Positions 6,307 to 13,807 of a DNA stretch of 16,777 bases are shown one piece after another. Numbering within the stretch: the first letter of the stretch is position 1; every line of letters begins with the position of its first letter. The stretch comes from Christensenella sp. UBA3792 (GTDB taxonomy: Bacteria > Bacillota > Clostridia > Christensenellales > CAG-138): NCBI GenBank assembly GCA_002369195.1, contig DFEW01000078.1, positions 1-16,777 of the forward strand, in the 5' to 3' direction. The position numbers and the translations under genes are program-made. The notes under the pieces are model-generated. The model saw only the letters and a list, made by a program, of their open reading frames with translations, ran no database searches and had not been told where the DNA came from.

Positions 6307-7014
6307 CTGCATCCGCAGCAAGTCGCGTTTCAGGCGCTTCATGATCCGCTTTTCCAGGCGACTGATATAGCTTTGCGAAATACCCATCGCATCTGCGACC
6401 TGTTTTTGCGTCTGCGCTTCCCCATTCTTCAGTCCGAAGCGCAGATCGATGATGTCGCGCTCACGATCCGACAGCTTTGCCAGCGCATGATTGAGCAGAT
6501 CGCGCTCCACCTCGTCCTCCATGTCCCGGCTCACAACGTCCGGATCGGTGCCGAGAATGTCCTCGAGGAGCAGTTCGTTTCCGTCCCAATCGACGTTCAG
6601 CGGCTCTTCGAAGCTGACTTCGAGCTTGAGCTTTGTCGTGCGCCTGAGGTGCATGAGAATTTCGTTTTCGATGCAGCGCGACGCATACGTTGCAAGCTTG
6701 ATCTTCTTCTCCGGGTTGAACGTCTCGACCGCCTTGATGAGCCCGATCGTGCCGATACTGATCAGATCCTCAGTCTGTACGCCGGTGTTCTCGAACTTGC
6801 GCGCAAGATATACGACGAGCCGCAGGTTATGCACGATCAGCTTGTCTCTTGCCTCACGGTTTGTCGGCGCGAGCGCGATGCAGCGCGCTTCCTCCTGCGG
6901 ATCGAGCGGCGCAGGCAGCGTTTCGTTGCTGTGAATGTACCAGCAGATATTGCGTTTGCCAACGCGAAGCCAAATGAGCAGGTGCGACCAGATGCGCCAA
7001 AGCCATGCAATCAT
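6301..7014 (-). CDS. sigE: Pro-sigma-E, mother-cell sporulation sigma factor
   Basis: 237 residues, against 239 in Bacillus subtilis. ATG at 7014 follows GGAGG by 7 nt. The first ~27 residues form a hydrophobic, tryptophan-rich amphipathic stretch, the expected membrane-binding pro-sequence that SpoIIGA removes. Then come region 2 (about 62-125; [45 protein letters not shown]), a linker with [17 protein letters not shown] (134-150), and region 4 (about 175-232; helix [13 protein letters not shown]). Sigma-E controls early mother-cell genes. It lies downstream of spoIIGA, as in Bacillus, but the spoIIGA frame runs 161 nt into it. The stop codon TAG (6303-6301) is nested with the sigG TGA (6304-6306). 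Confidence 0.96.
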   Translation of the reverse strand: MIAWLWRIWSHLLIWLRVGKRNICWYIHSNETLPAPLDPQEEARCIALAPTNREARDKLIVHNLRLVVYLARKFENTGVQTEDLISIGTIGLIKAVETFNPEKKIKLATYASRCIENEILMHLRRTTKLKLEVSFEEPLNVDWDGNELLLEDILGTDPDVVSRDMEDEVERDLLNHALAKLSDRERDIIDLRFGLKNGEAQTQKQVADAMGISQSYISRLEKRIMKRLKRDLLRMQS

Positions 7015-7789
7015 GTTCTGTCCTCCATTGTCCCGGCAATACGGATTCCGGTAAAATCGCATCCGCGCCGTCAATCGGTTCCGGCGATTTTGCGACGATG
7101 CAATCGACGCGCACATTGCCGTATTCGTTCAGCGTCACCGACCGTGCGCGCTCACCGTACACGACGCCGACCTGTCCGAACCTTGCGTACGGAATCGGTC
7201 GGTTCGGCGCAGCCGGATCAAAGTTCACCAGCAGCACGGGACGGCCGCTCAACGGATCGCGCAGGAGATTTCCGCTGTCGATCAGTGCTTTTAATCGACG
7301 CGTTCCCGTCCGCATTCGAACGGTGATCGTCGTGTGCAGCGCATCCCTGTTTCTGCGATGCAGCATATCGCGTAGAACGCGCGGCAGCGTGCATGCAACG
7401 GCTGCCGACATGAGCGCTGCGCGAAGCGGCACGGTTCCGAGGATCGTTCCATCGGAGGATATGCGTCCACCGAACAGAAGCGTGAGCATCAGCGCGCTTC
7501 CGCCGACCATTGCTGCCGAAAGCAGCAAGACCGTCAGCACACGCAGCGCATTGCCTGCATGCCGATACAGTGGCATCGAAAGCAGCAAGAAGAACGAGAG
7601 CTTCCAATACCATAGCCGCAGCGCCGGTAGCATAAACAGCGACAGCAGCGCATAAACGGCTCCGAGCAGCGAAAGCAGCATCGTAGGCAACAGACGCATG
7701 CGAAAGCCGAGCCACGCGCCTGTGAGCGCGTATACGCAGACATTCATCAATGCGTTGTCGAACAGGAACGCTTCGACCGACAGTTTCAT
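6854..7789 (-). CDS. spoIIGA: SpoIIGA, pro-sigma-E processing protease
   Basis: 311 residues as read. The N-terminal half (about 1-135) has several membrane segments; the second half is the aspartic protease domain with the signature D171[14 protein letters not shown]. SpoIIGA cuts the pro-sequence from sigma-E at the sporulation septum once SpoIIR arrives from the forespore. The conserved part ends near DAILPESVL (243-251), where known proteins finish within about ten residues; here some 60 more residues follow that are only the shifted frame of sigE. Either the natural stop was lost, or a base is missing from the assembly: one extra base would bring TGA at 7013-7011 into frame, overlapping the sigE start. 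The start ATG overlaps the spoIIE stop (ATGA). Confidence 0.9.
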   Translation of the reverse strand: MKLSVEAFLFDNALMNVCVYALTGAWLGFRMRLLPTMLLSLLGAVYALLSLFMLPALRLWYWKLSFFLLLSMPLYRHAGNALRVLTVLLLSAAMVGGSALMLTLLFGGRISSDGTILGTVPLRAALMSAAVACTLPRVLRDMLHRRNRDALHTTITVRMRTGTRRLKALIDSGNLLRDPLSGRPVLLVNFDPAAPNRPIPYARFGQVGVVYGERARSVTLNEYGNVRVDCIVAKSPEPIDGADAILPESVLPGQWRTEHDCMALAHLVAPAHLASRWQTQYLLVHSQQRNAACAARSAGGSALHRARADKP

Positions 7790-10038
7790 GCAACGCGTAT
7801 GACCATCACGGTCATATCGTCAGCGCTGCCTTCCTTCTTCGCAAGTGCCAGCAGGCGGTCACCCATTGCTTCGTACGCGCCGGATACGGACCGGATCGCG
7901 TTCTCCGGACCTTCGCGCAGAACATCCTGCACGCCGTCCGAGCACAACACAAGGCGATCGTTCGGTTTGAGTTTCAAGCGGATCACGCTCGGCTTTGCTT
8001 CCGCAAGGATTCCGCACGGAAGCGCCTGACCGAAGATTGGCTTGACCTTGCCGTTGCGCAGCAGGAAACTCGGCGGCGCGCCGTACTTCAAAAGCTCCGC
8101 TTCGCCGGTATTGAGATCGATTGATACCGCATCGAGCGTCGCATACATTTCCGTGTCGTTCCGCGCAAGCAACATTCGGTTCACGTTTTCATAGATCAGC
8201 TCCCTTCGCATTCCAGCATGATACAATCGAAACAGCAGATCGATCGCCGCTTCGCTCTCCTCGCGTGCGCTCTTGCCTCTACCCATGCCGTCCGAAAGCG
8301 CAAAGCATACGTGCCCGCCGAGCAAACGGCACTCGCCCGTCGCGTCGCCGCTGACCGTTTGCGCGTCGCACATTTGCGAGACACGCATCGACGCATGCAG
8401 AATCGAATCCCGCTCAAACAGCATGGTAACCGTGTCACGCTCGATCTCGCTCTCCACAATGCGAAGGCGGAACCCGCACGCAATATGCAGCGTTTCAAGC
8501 AGCTGCACGCGCTTGATCGCAAGAGGGCGCAGCACGCATACCGAGACCGTCTCCGTTCCGTCCGATCGATACCGGTCAACCGACACGACGCGAACCCCCG
8601 CTTCCTTCAAGGCGGTACGGATTCTCGAACACATCGGGTCCGTCTCCCGATCCCGTTCGCGCATACGCGACGCATAACCGCACAGTGTCTCACCCGCGCC
8701 GACAAACTGCCTGTCGATCAGTCCGGTCTGTTCCTTGACGCGCTCGCAGACTGCGTTGCGATTCTGCGCCTGCTGGTAAGACAGCAGCGCTGCAGCACAA
8801 AGATCGCGAAATCTGCCGCAGTCCGGATCGATCGGATCGATCACCTTCGCCGTTCTTCCCTGCGCCGCATCGTCGGCGATCTGAACGACCGCGTCCTGCA
8901 TTGCGTATGCGTCCTTCCAGCAGACATCCTTTGCGCTGCATCCGCGGCACACGGTCAGAGCGCCCTGCATCGTCCAACGCTTCACGGCATCGTCCTCCTG
9001 CAGCGCGGTCCGGAACATGCCGGAAAAGCTGGACAGGAGCTTGCCCATGCGCATCAGTTCGTTCGATGCTCCGTATTCAATCTGCGCAATCGCGGTCTTC
9101 ATCGACCGCTCGGTCTGCGAATACGCGTCGGTCCATGCTTTCAGCTGCGCGATCCAGTCCTTCGGGATCAAAAGGTACAGAAGCGAACCGAACAGCAAGT
9201 TCTGCAAATTGACCGCGCTTGCGGATTCGGACAGAATCGTCTGAAACAGAAGCGCTGCGCAAAAGAACGGCAGCACGATAAACGGCTTTCCTTCGCGGCG
9301 CACAGCGGTGCTGGACAGCGCGCCGATCGCGACGACGCCGATCGACAGCGGATCGCCGCCGGTATACAGGACGAACAGCGACGCCCACAGCGTTCCGGCG
9401 GCCGCGCCGAACAGACCGCGCACCGATACGTACAGCTCCGTTGCGAGCAGCAGGATCGACACGGACGCCGACCATCCGAACAGTTCCAATTCGGACAAGG
9501 CAAGCAGCAGGACGCCGATCACCAGTACGCACATCGTTTGTTCCGTATCGTTGAAGTACCGTTCGATGGAGAACTTCCGTACAGAGCGCATCGCGCGGTG
9601 TGCGCACACACCAAACGCGGCGGCAAGAACCGATGCGATTATCCCGTACAGCAGCTCGATCCATCCCGTTAACGCCGCGACCGGCAGGGATGCCGTGCAA
9701 GAGGCCGCAAACAGAAGCAGATACAATTTCACGGAAGCGTGTCGCTTGCTCCAGACAACAACGCGAACTGCGCCGAAAAACAGAATCGCTGCGAGCATCG
9801 TATGCCATTGCGGCGGCGTGTCGATGACCGCGCCGAGCGCGATTCCGCCGACTACCGCATACGCTTCGACCTCCGACAGCGCGCAGGCAAGCAGCAGCCC
9901 GAGCGCAAACGGCATATGCGCGCCGTGTATCCGCACGCGCGACAGCAGTAGCGCGAGAAGAAACCCGCCGATGACGGTGACGGTTTCGCTCGTATCGATC
10001 CACGAACGTTTGATTTTGCGCGGTTGTTTGTTCTCCAT
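7786..10038 (-). CDS. spoIIE: SpoIIE, stage II sporulation serine phosphatase
   Basis: About 750 residues from ATG at 10038. The N-terminal third has roughly ten membrane segments, followed by a central region containing CRGCSAKDVCW, a cysteine motif seen in SpoIIE proteins, and a C-terminal PP2C phosphatase (about 563-750). Candidate metal ligands are D565 (SGDATGE), D583 (SDGMGRG), D701 (SDG) and D740/D741 (ADD); the spacing of the first three matches Bacillus. SpoIIE dephosphorylates SpoIIAA-P, which frees sigma-F in the forespore, and also acts in septum formation. The frame is open to 10218, but the extra arginine-rich residues overlap the tmk promoter and have no ribosome site. It heads a spoIIE-spoIIGA-sigE operon, whereas in Bacillus and common clostridia spoIIE lies elsewhere. 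No clear ribosome site precedes any of its ATGs. Confidence 0.94.
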   Translation of the reverse strand: MENKQPRKIKRSWIDTSETVTVIGGFLLALLLSRVRIHGAHMPFALGLLLACALSEVEAYAVVGGIALGAVIDTPPQWHTMLAAILFFGAVRVVVWSKRHASVKLYLLLFAASCTASLPVAALTGWIELLYGIIASVLAAAFGVCAHRAMRSVRKFSIERYFNDTEQTMCVLVIGVLLLALSELELFGWSASVSILLLATELYVSVRGLFGAAAGTLWASLFVLYTGGDPLSIGVVAIGALSSTAVRREGKPFIVLPFFCAALLFQTILSESASAVNLQNLLFGSLLYLLIPKDWIAQLKAWTDAYSQTERSMKTAIAQIEYGASNELMRMGKLLSSFSGMFRTALQEDDAVKRWTMQGALTVCRGCSAKDVCWKDAYAMQDAVVQIADDAAQGRTAKVIDPIDPDCGRFRDLCAAALLSYQQAQNRNAVCERVKEQTGLIDRQFVGAGETLCGYASRMRERDRETDPMCSRIRTALKEAGVRVVSVDRYRSDGTETVSVCVLRPLAIKRVQLLETLHIACGFRLRIVESEIERDTVTMLFERDSILHASMRVSQMCDAQTVSGDATGECRLLGGHVCFALSDGMGRGKSAREESEAAIDLLFRLYHAGMRRELIYENVNRMLLARNDTEMYATLDAVSIDLNTGEAELLKYGAPPSFLLRNGKVKPIFGQALPCGILAEAKPSVIRLKLKPNDRLVLCSDGVQDVLREGPENAIRSVSGAYEAMGDRLLALAKKEGSADDMTVMVIRVA

Positions 10039-10044
10039 GCCCGT

Positions 10045-10089
10045 ATTGTACATGTTCATACGGGTATATGTTCGGCGAACGGCGGCGAA
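10045..10089 (-). promoter_or_regulatory. Likely Spo0A-controlled promoter of spoIIE-spoIIGA-sigE
   Basis: On the minus strand a -10 box TACAAT (10050-10045) has no recognisable -35 at 17 bp (GAACAT). Immediately upstream are two TTCGCCG sites (10089-10083 and 10079-10073) exactly 10 bp apart. They match the Spo0A box TTCGNCA at 5 of 6 fixed positions, and the spacing equals that of tandem Spo0A boxes in abrB. Weak -35 promoters with adjoining Spo0A boxes are the known design of spoIIE and spoIIG in Bacillus. An inverted repeat CCCGTAT/ATACGGG (10040-10064) covers the -10. Confidence 0.5.
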
Positions 10090-10179
10090 CGGAATCCGGT
10101 TTTTCCCGTCACGATCCGCATCGATCCGTTCGCTTCCCGTACGCATCGTCCAAACCCGACGCCGTCTTGCAGAATCTTC

Positions 10180-10208
10180 TTGCCGATGCATGACCGATAT
10201 GGTATAAT
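10180..10208 (+). promoter_or_regulatory. Promoter of the thymidylate kinase gene
   Basis: TTGCCG (10180-10185) and TATAAT (10203-10208) are 17 bp apart, with TGG before the -10 (extended -10). It is divergent from the spoIIE promoter. Confidence 0.8.
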
Positions 10209-10245
10209 CAATTTGCAAAACCGCTTACGGCATGGGAGGCAAGGC

Positions 10246-10911
10246 ATGACAAAGATCATCGCATTCGAAGGCATCGACGGCACCGGAAAGAGCGTACAGA
10301 TGGAACGTCTGTGCGAGTCGCTCAAAAAACGCGGGCTCTCCGTTTTGGAGCTTTCCTTCCCTGTTTACGATTCGTTCTTCGGCGATCTCGTCGGTCGGTA
10401 TCTGTCTGCAAAGGACGGCGTCGCCGCAAACACAGTGGACGGAAAAAGCATGGCGCTGTGGTTCGCGCTCGACCGGTTCGAAGCGTTCCGGCAGCTCGAT
10501 TACTCCGTTTACGATGTCCTTCTCATCAACCGCTATGTGCTGTCGAACGCAGTCTATCAAAGCATTCGCGATATCGATCTCGGCAAGCCGGACATCCTCG
10601 ACTTCTGTCTGGAGCTGGAGCATAAGCATTTCGGCATTCCGGTACCCGACCTGCATCTGGTGCTCGATATGGACACCGAGGATGCCGCAAACAACGTCGA
10701 TAAGAAGGGATTTCGCGATTACATCGGCAACGCGCGCGATGTATATGAGAGCATCGATTCGCTTCAGGCGCGCGCTCGGAAAAAGTATGCGGAATACGCA
10801 CAGCGCATTCCGAATGTGAAGCTGATCCAATGCATGGAAAACGGCAAGCTGCTGCCGATCGATGTGATCGCAAAGCGCGTCGAACAGACGGTCGTCGAAG
10901 CGCTGTTCTGA
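10246..10911 (+). CDS. tmk: Thymidylate kinase family protein
   Basis: 221 residues, typical for the family. ATG at 10246 follows GGGAGG. The P-loop G9-I-D-G-T-G-K-S16 is followed by the base-binding segment ALWFALDRFEA (70-80), a motif N95-R-Y with VLSNAVYQ (the usual DRY here reads NRY), and a LID-like basic segment, K-K-G-F-R-D-Y, near 160. The enzyme phosphorylates dTMP to dTDP with ATP. The D-to-N change and the long insert between P-loop and base site (about 45-70) suggest a divergent member or a paralogue; another deoxynucleoside monophosphate kinase is possible. Single gene with its own promoter and terminator. Confidence 0.85.
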   Translation: MTKIIAFEGIDGTGKSVQMERLCESLKKRGLSVLELSFPVYDSFFGDLVGRYLSAKDGVAANTVDGKSMALWFALDRFEAFRQLDYSVYDVLLINRYVLSNAVYQSIRDIDLGKPDILDFCLELEHKHFGIPVPDLHLVLDMDTEDAANNVDKKGFRDYIGNARDVYESIDSLQARARKKYAEYAQRIPNVKLIQCMENGKLLPIDVIAKRVEQTVVEALF

Positions 10912-10923
10912 GCCAAAACACAA

Positions 10924-10958
10924 AAACGGCTGTGAGAATCTTCTCACAGCCGTTTATT
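10924..10958 (+). terminator. Strong hairpin terminator between convergent genes
   Basis: A stem of 12 or more pairs (AAACGGCTGTGAG with CTCACAGCCGTTT) around a short AATCTT loop, with A-runs before and T-runs after. It lies between the stops of tmk and sdaAA, so it probably ends transcription from both sides. Confidence 0.88.
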
Positions 10959-10964
10959 ATGCGC

Positions 10965-11870
10965 TCAATACTCTCCGGAATACGCCTGGAAGCGCTTGAC
11001 CTTTTCGGCAACCGCCTTGCCGGTCGGCGTTGCGGCAAGACCGCCCTTTGCCGTCTCGCGGTACTCCTTACGAATGTCCCTGCCGACCTGCAGCATGGCG
11101 GACACCACCTCATCGAACGGGATCAGACTTGTGATACCGCAAAGCACCATATCGGCGCACAGAAGAGAATTCGCCGCGCCGAGCGCGTTTCGCTTGATGC
11201 ACGGGCACTCGACAAGACCCGCAACCGGATCGCAGACGAGACCCATGATATTCTTGATCGTCATCGCCGCTGCGTCGAGCGCCTGTTCGGGCGTGCCCTC
11301 GGAAAGCTCGACGATCGCTGCCGCAGCCATCGCGCTCGCAACGCCGGTTTCCGCCTGGCATCCGCCGTCCGCGCCGGAGATGGTGGCATTCTGCGCAAAC
11401 AGCAGACCGACCGCGCCCGCGGTGAACAGGCCCTGAATGAGCTGTTCATCGGTCCAGTTGCGTTCCATGCCGCACTCGATCAGAACACCCGGAAGGATGC
11501 CGCTTGCGCCCGCTGTCGGCGCAGCAACGATGCGTCCCATCGAGGAATTGACCTCGCAGACCGCCATGGCGCTTGCCGCCGCGCGGCAGGTATTGCCGCC
11601 GGAAAACGGATCGTACTTCGCGTAACGGAACAGGCGCATCGCCTCGCCGCCGGAGAGGTGCGAAACGGTCTCGACGTGCTCTTCCAGTCCGATGCGTACG
11701 GATTCGCGCATGACGTCAAGATTCTCTTTCATTTCCGCAATGATTGCGTCGCGCATCATATCGCCGAGCGAAACTTCACGGCGAATCATCGCTTCCGCGA
11801 TCGTGCAGTTTTCCTGCGCGCAGTATGCGCAAAGCGCTGCGCCGGTTTCAAATGCGTCAATCAGCTGCAT
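10965..11870 (-). CDS. sdaAA: L-serine dehydratase, alpha subunit
   Basis: 301 residues, the normal length of the alpha chain of the two-subunit enzyme. It converts L-serine to pyruvate and ammonia using an oxygen-labile [4Fe-4S] cluster. Conserved segments are S-S-M-G-R-I-V-A-A-P-T-A-G-A-S-G (109-124), S-G-A-D-G-G-C171-Q-A-E-T-G, and C213-D-P-V-A-G-L-V-E-C-P-C224. C171, C213 and C224 have the spacing of the cluster ligands known from the single-chain Legionella enzyme. The start is 12 nt after the sdaAB stop, with AGGAGG in the gap, so the two subunits are made from one message. Confidence 0.95.
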   Translation of the reverse strand: MQLIDAFETGAALCAYCAQENCTIAEAMIRREVSLGDMMRDAIIAEMKENLDVMRESVRIGLEEHVETVSHLSGGEAMRLFRYAKYDPFSGGNTCRAAASAMAVCEVNSSMGRIVAAPTAGASGILPGVLIECGMERNWTDEQLIQGLFTAGAVGLLFAQNATISGADGGCQAETGVASAMAAAAIVELSEGTPEQALDAAAMTIKNIMGLVCDPVAGLVECPCIKRNALGAANSLLCADMVLCGITSLIPFDEVVSAMLQVGRDIRKEYRETAKGGLAATPTGKAVAEKVKRFQAYSGEY

Positions 11871-11882
11871 AACCGTACCTCC

Positions 11883-12545
11883 TTATACTGCGAACAATTC
11901 CGTTATGCCTTTGCAGAGCTGACGGATGATCCCCTGCATCTCCTTGGTGACCGGCGTATCGGTCTCGATGCACATGTACGCGTCTCTGCCACGTCCGTGA
12001 CGGAACACACGCATGAACGCGATGTTGACGTTCATCTGCGCAAGCACGTGCGATACCTCCGCGATCACGCCCGGCTCGTCTCTGTGGCTGACGATCAGCG
12101 TCGGATACTCGCCGGACAGTTCAACGCCCTGTTCGTTGATCTCCGTAATCAGGATGTTCCCGCCGCCGATCGACTGCCCCACGACTTCCATCATGCGTTC
12201 ATTGATGTCGACCGCCTCGATCTTGACGGTGTTCGGATGCGGCATCGTCTCGTCGGAATAGATGAAATCGACGAGGACGCCCTGTTCCTTTGCATGCTCA
12301 TAGGCATGGCGGATGCGCTCGTCGTCCGGCATATAGCCCAGTATGCCGCCGATCAGCGCCTTGTCCGTGCCGTGTCCTCTGCCGGTCTCGGCGAACGAGC
12401 CGTACAGCGTGAAGGTCACGCGGCTGATCTCCTCACCGATCAGACGGCGCGCGATGTACGCAATGCGCACGGCGCCTGCCGTATGGCTCGATGAAGGACC
12501 GGTCATGCGCGGACCGATGATGTCAAATACCGAAAAACTTTCCAT
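11883..12545 (-). CDS. sdaAB: L-serine dehydratase, beta subunit
   Basis: 220 residues, typical of the beta chain. The N-terminus FDIIGPRMTGPSSSHTAGAVR is the family signature, with the PSSSHT loop at about 17-22. The C-terminal ~70 residues form an ACT domain (TLIVSHRDEPGVIAEV onwards), which in this enzyme class takes part in serine binding and regulation. ATG at 12545 follows GGGGAG closely. It is first in the sdaAB-sdaAA operon, but only 23 nt separate it from the SRP RNA terminator, so no independent promoter fits in the gap. Confidence 0.95.
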   Translation of the reverse strand: MESFSVFDIIGPRMTGPSSSHTAGAVRIAYIARRLIGEEISRVTFTLYGSFAETGRGHGTDKALIGGILGYMPDDERIRHAYEHAKEQGVLVDFIYSDETMPHPNTVKIEAVDINERMMEVVGQSIGGGNILITEINEQGVELSGEYPTLIVSHRDEPGVIAEVSHVLAQMNVNIAFMRVFRHGRGRDAYMCIETDTPVTKEMQGIIRQLCKGITELFAV

Positions 12546-12568
12546 ACGCTCCCCTTCGATCTCCTCAT

Positions 12569-12593
12569 AAAAAATACCGGGCTTCTGCCCGGC
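12569..12593 (-). terminator. Terminator of the SRP RNA gene
   Basis: On the minus strand the hairpin CCGGGC-AGAA-GCCCGG (12592-12577) is followed by TATTTTTT. It lies just after the RNA 3' end and 23 nt before the sdaAB ATG. Confidence 0.85.
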
Positions 12594-12600
12594 TCAAAAA

Positions 12601-12867
12601 ATCGCACACCCGTCCTTCGACCGCTTGCTCCGAGTGGGCTCTCAACCGGTGACTCCGCGCAGGTAACCCCGCGGCACATCGTACTTTCCGCTTAGTGCTG
12701 CTTCCGTCAGGATCTGACACGGTTCACGGCGTGCGATTGCACGGGACCCGCACATCAGCGTTCCGTATTGAGACCGACCTCACAACAATTGACCTCGGGA
12801 CGGGAGTTCAGCCTCGCTGTAGCGGATTGCGAGTTCAGGGCACCGCTAACTCCCCGCTTAGTGCGAC
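12601..12867 (-). ncRNA. ffs: Signal recognition particle RNA, large bacterial type
   Basis: About 267 nt, similar to Bacillus scRNA (271). The 5' part GGGGAGTTAGCGGTGCCCTG and the following AATCCGCTACAGCGAGG match the Alu-domain sequence of Gram-positive SRP RNAs. The 3' part contains the Ffh-binding domain IV, GTGTCAGATCCTGACGGAAG then CAGCAC (12726-12701 on the minus strand). The ends TCGCAC and GTGCGA pair to close the molecule, which sets the limits to within a few bases. With Ffh it targets membrane proteins to the translocon. The apical loop is TGAC instead of the usual GGAA. It has its own promoter and terminator. Confidence 0.95.
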
Positions 12868-12872
12868 AACTT

Positions 12873-12901
12873 ATTATAATCACATTCTATTCATTTTGCA
12901 A
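12873..12901 (-). promoter_or_regulatory. Promoter of the SRP RNA gene
   Basis: TTGCAA (12901-12896) and TATAAT (12878-12873) are 17 bp apart on the minus strand. The -35 lies inside the last codons of the upstream QueG-like gene, whose stop (12889-12887) falls in the spacer. Confidence 0.85.
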
Positions 12902-13807
12902 GAGGGAAATTGCATATTCCAATTCTGCTTTGAACCGTTCGCCGTCCGATTCGCGCAGTTTCAGCAAAATCGCAAGCGCGTCCTTGCGCTTGTGGTTTGC
13001 CGCAAGAACGATTGCCTGTCGCAAAAGCCGGTTTGGTCCGGCAAGATTCTTTCCGATCAGCTCCCCCGCCGCCTTGCGATTGCCGAGCAGTACTGCGACC
13101 GGATCGAGCGTCTCTTTGACGGTATCCGGTATCGGGATCGACTCCTGCGGATTCTTCGGGCAGACCGTCTGGCAGCGCATGCAGCCGAGCAGCGACGACA
13201 TATACGCCATCGCATCCCGCGGAATCGGTTCGCCTTCCAGGTACGTATGCACGCAGCGTGTCCAATCGAACACGTAGTTTCCCTTGATCGCGCCGAAGCA
13301 GACGGTTTGGCACAACCCGCAATGGTCGCAGACCTCCTTCGGTTCGCGCCGCGGCGTATATGCAACCGGCTCCGGCAGTGCGAGCATTGCACCTTGCAAG
13401 TTGGTATAGGTTCCGTACGGTTCAATATACAGCAGCTGATTGTCCATCCGCGATCCGATTCCGTAAGAGGCAAGCTGCTCTCGGTACGGCGTTTCGGCGC
13501 GTTCTGCCGGTATACCTGCATCCTGAAGACGTTTGAGCAGGCGCTTCATCGCATGATAGCCGCGGTTGGATGCAGGATAGTATGATGCGACAAGCGATTC
13601 GTCCTCGTAAGGCGTATATGCCATGACGCAGATCAAAATCGCGTTCGCCCACGGGTATGCTTCCTTCGGATCGGATACGAGCGGATTCACGTTCGGATGA
13701 AACACGCCATCGTTACGATGGCGTGTCCAATCCGTATATGGGGCAACGGGCAGCAGATAGCTTTCCCGAAAGCCCGCTTCTTTTGCAAGCGCGAAAAGAT
13801 CCGTCAT
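12887..13807 (-). CDS. QueG-like double [4Fe-4S] cluster protein
   Basis: 306 residues, shorter than QueG (about 380). The N-terminal domain (about 1-150) resembles the cobalamin-binding part of epoxyqueuosine reductase. The segment ASYGIGSRMDNQLLYIEPYG (113-132) aligns with the QueG stretch that usually contains GWxGKN, but lacks the G-K-N. Then comes a ferredoxin-like region with C160-x2-C163-x2-C166-x3-C170, and C185, C209-x2-C212-x3-C216-P. The C-terminus (about 240-305) is helical, possibly one or two HEAT-like repeats. True QueG reduces epoxyqueuosine in tRNA; with the missing motif this is better called a QueG-like iron-sulfur protein of unknown substrate. Its start overlaps the V-ATPase D stop (ATGA), so it is coupled to that operon. 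Confidence 0.75.
   Translation of the reverse strand: MTDLFALAKEAGFRESYLLPVAPYTDWTRHRNDGVFHPNVNPLVSDPKEAYPWANAILICVMAYTPYEDESLVASYYPASNRGYHAMKRLLKRLQDAGIPAERAETPYREQLASYGIGSRMDNQLLYIEPYGTYTNLQGAMLALPEPVAYTPRREPKEVCDHCGLCQTVCFGAIKGNYVFDWTRCVHTYLEGEPIPRDAMAYMSSLLGCMRCQTVCPKNPQESIPIPDTVKETLDPVAVLLGNRKAAGELIGKNLAGPNRLLRQAIVLAANHKRKDALAILLKLRESDGERFKAELEYAISLLQNE

Noticed and set aside
8218..9672. A 484-codon plus-strand frame opposite spoIIE
   Set aside because: Antisense to a well-supported gene, with an arginine- and histidine-rich product and no ribosome site.
10060..10218. Longer SpoIIE N-terminus from the upstream start
   Set aside because: The extra residues are arginine-rich and without a ribosome site, and they overlap the tmk promoter region and the Spo0A-like boxes.
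12546..12870. A riboswitch controlling sdaAB
   Set aside because: The structured region carries the Alu and domain IV sequences of SRP RNA with its own promoter and terminator, so it is the SRP RNA gene and not a leader aptamer.
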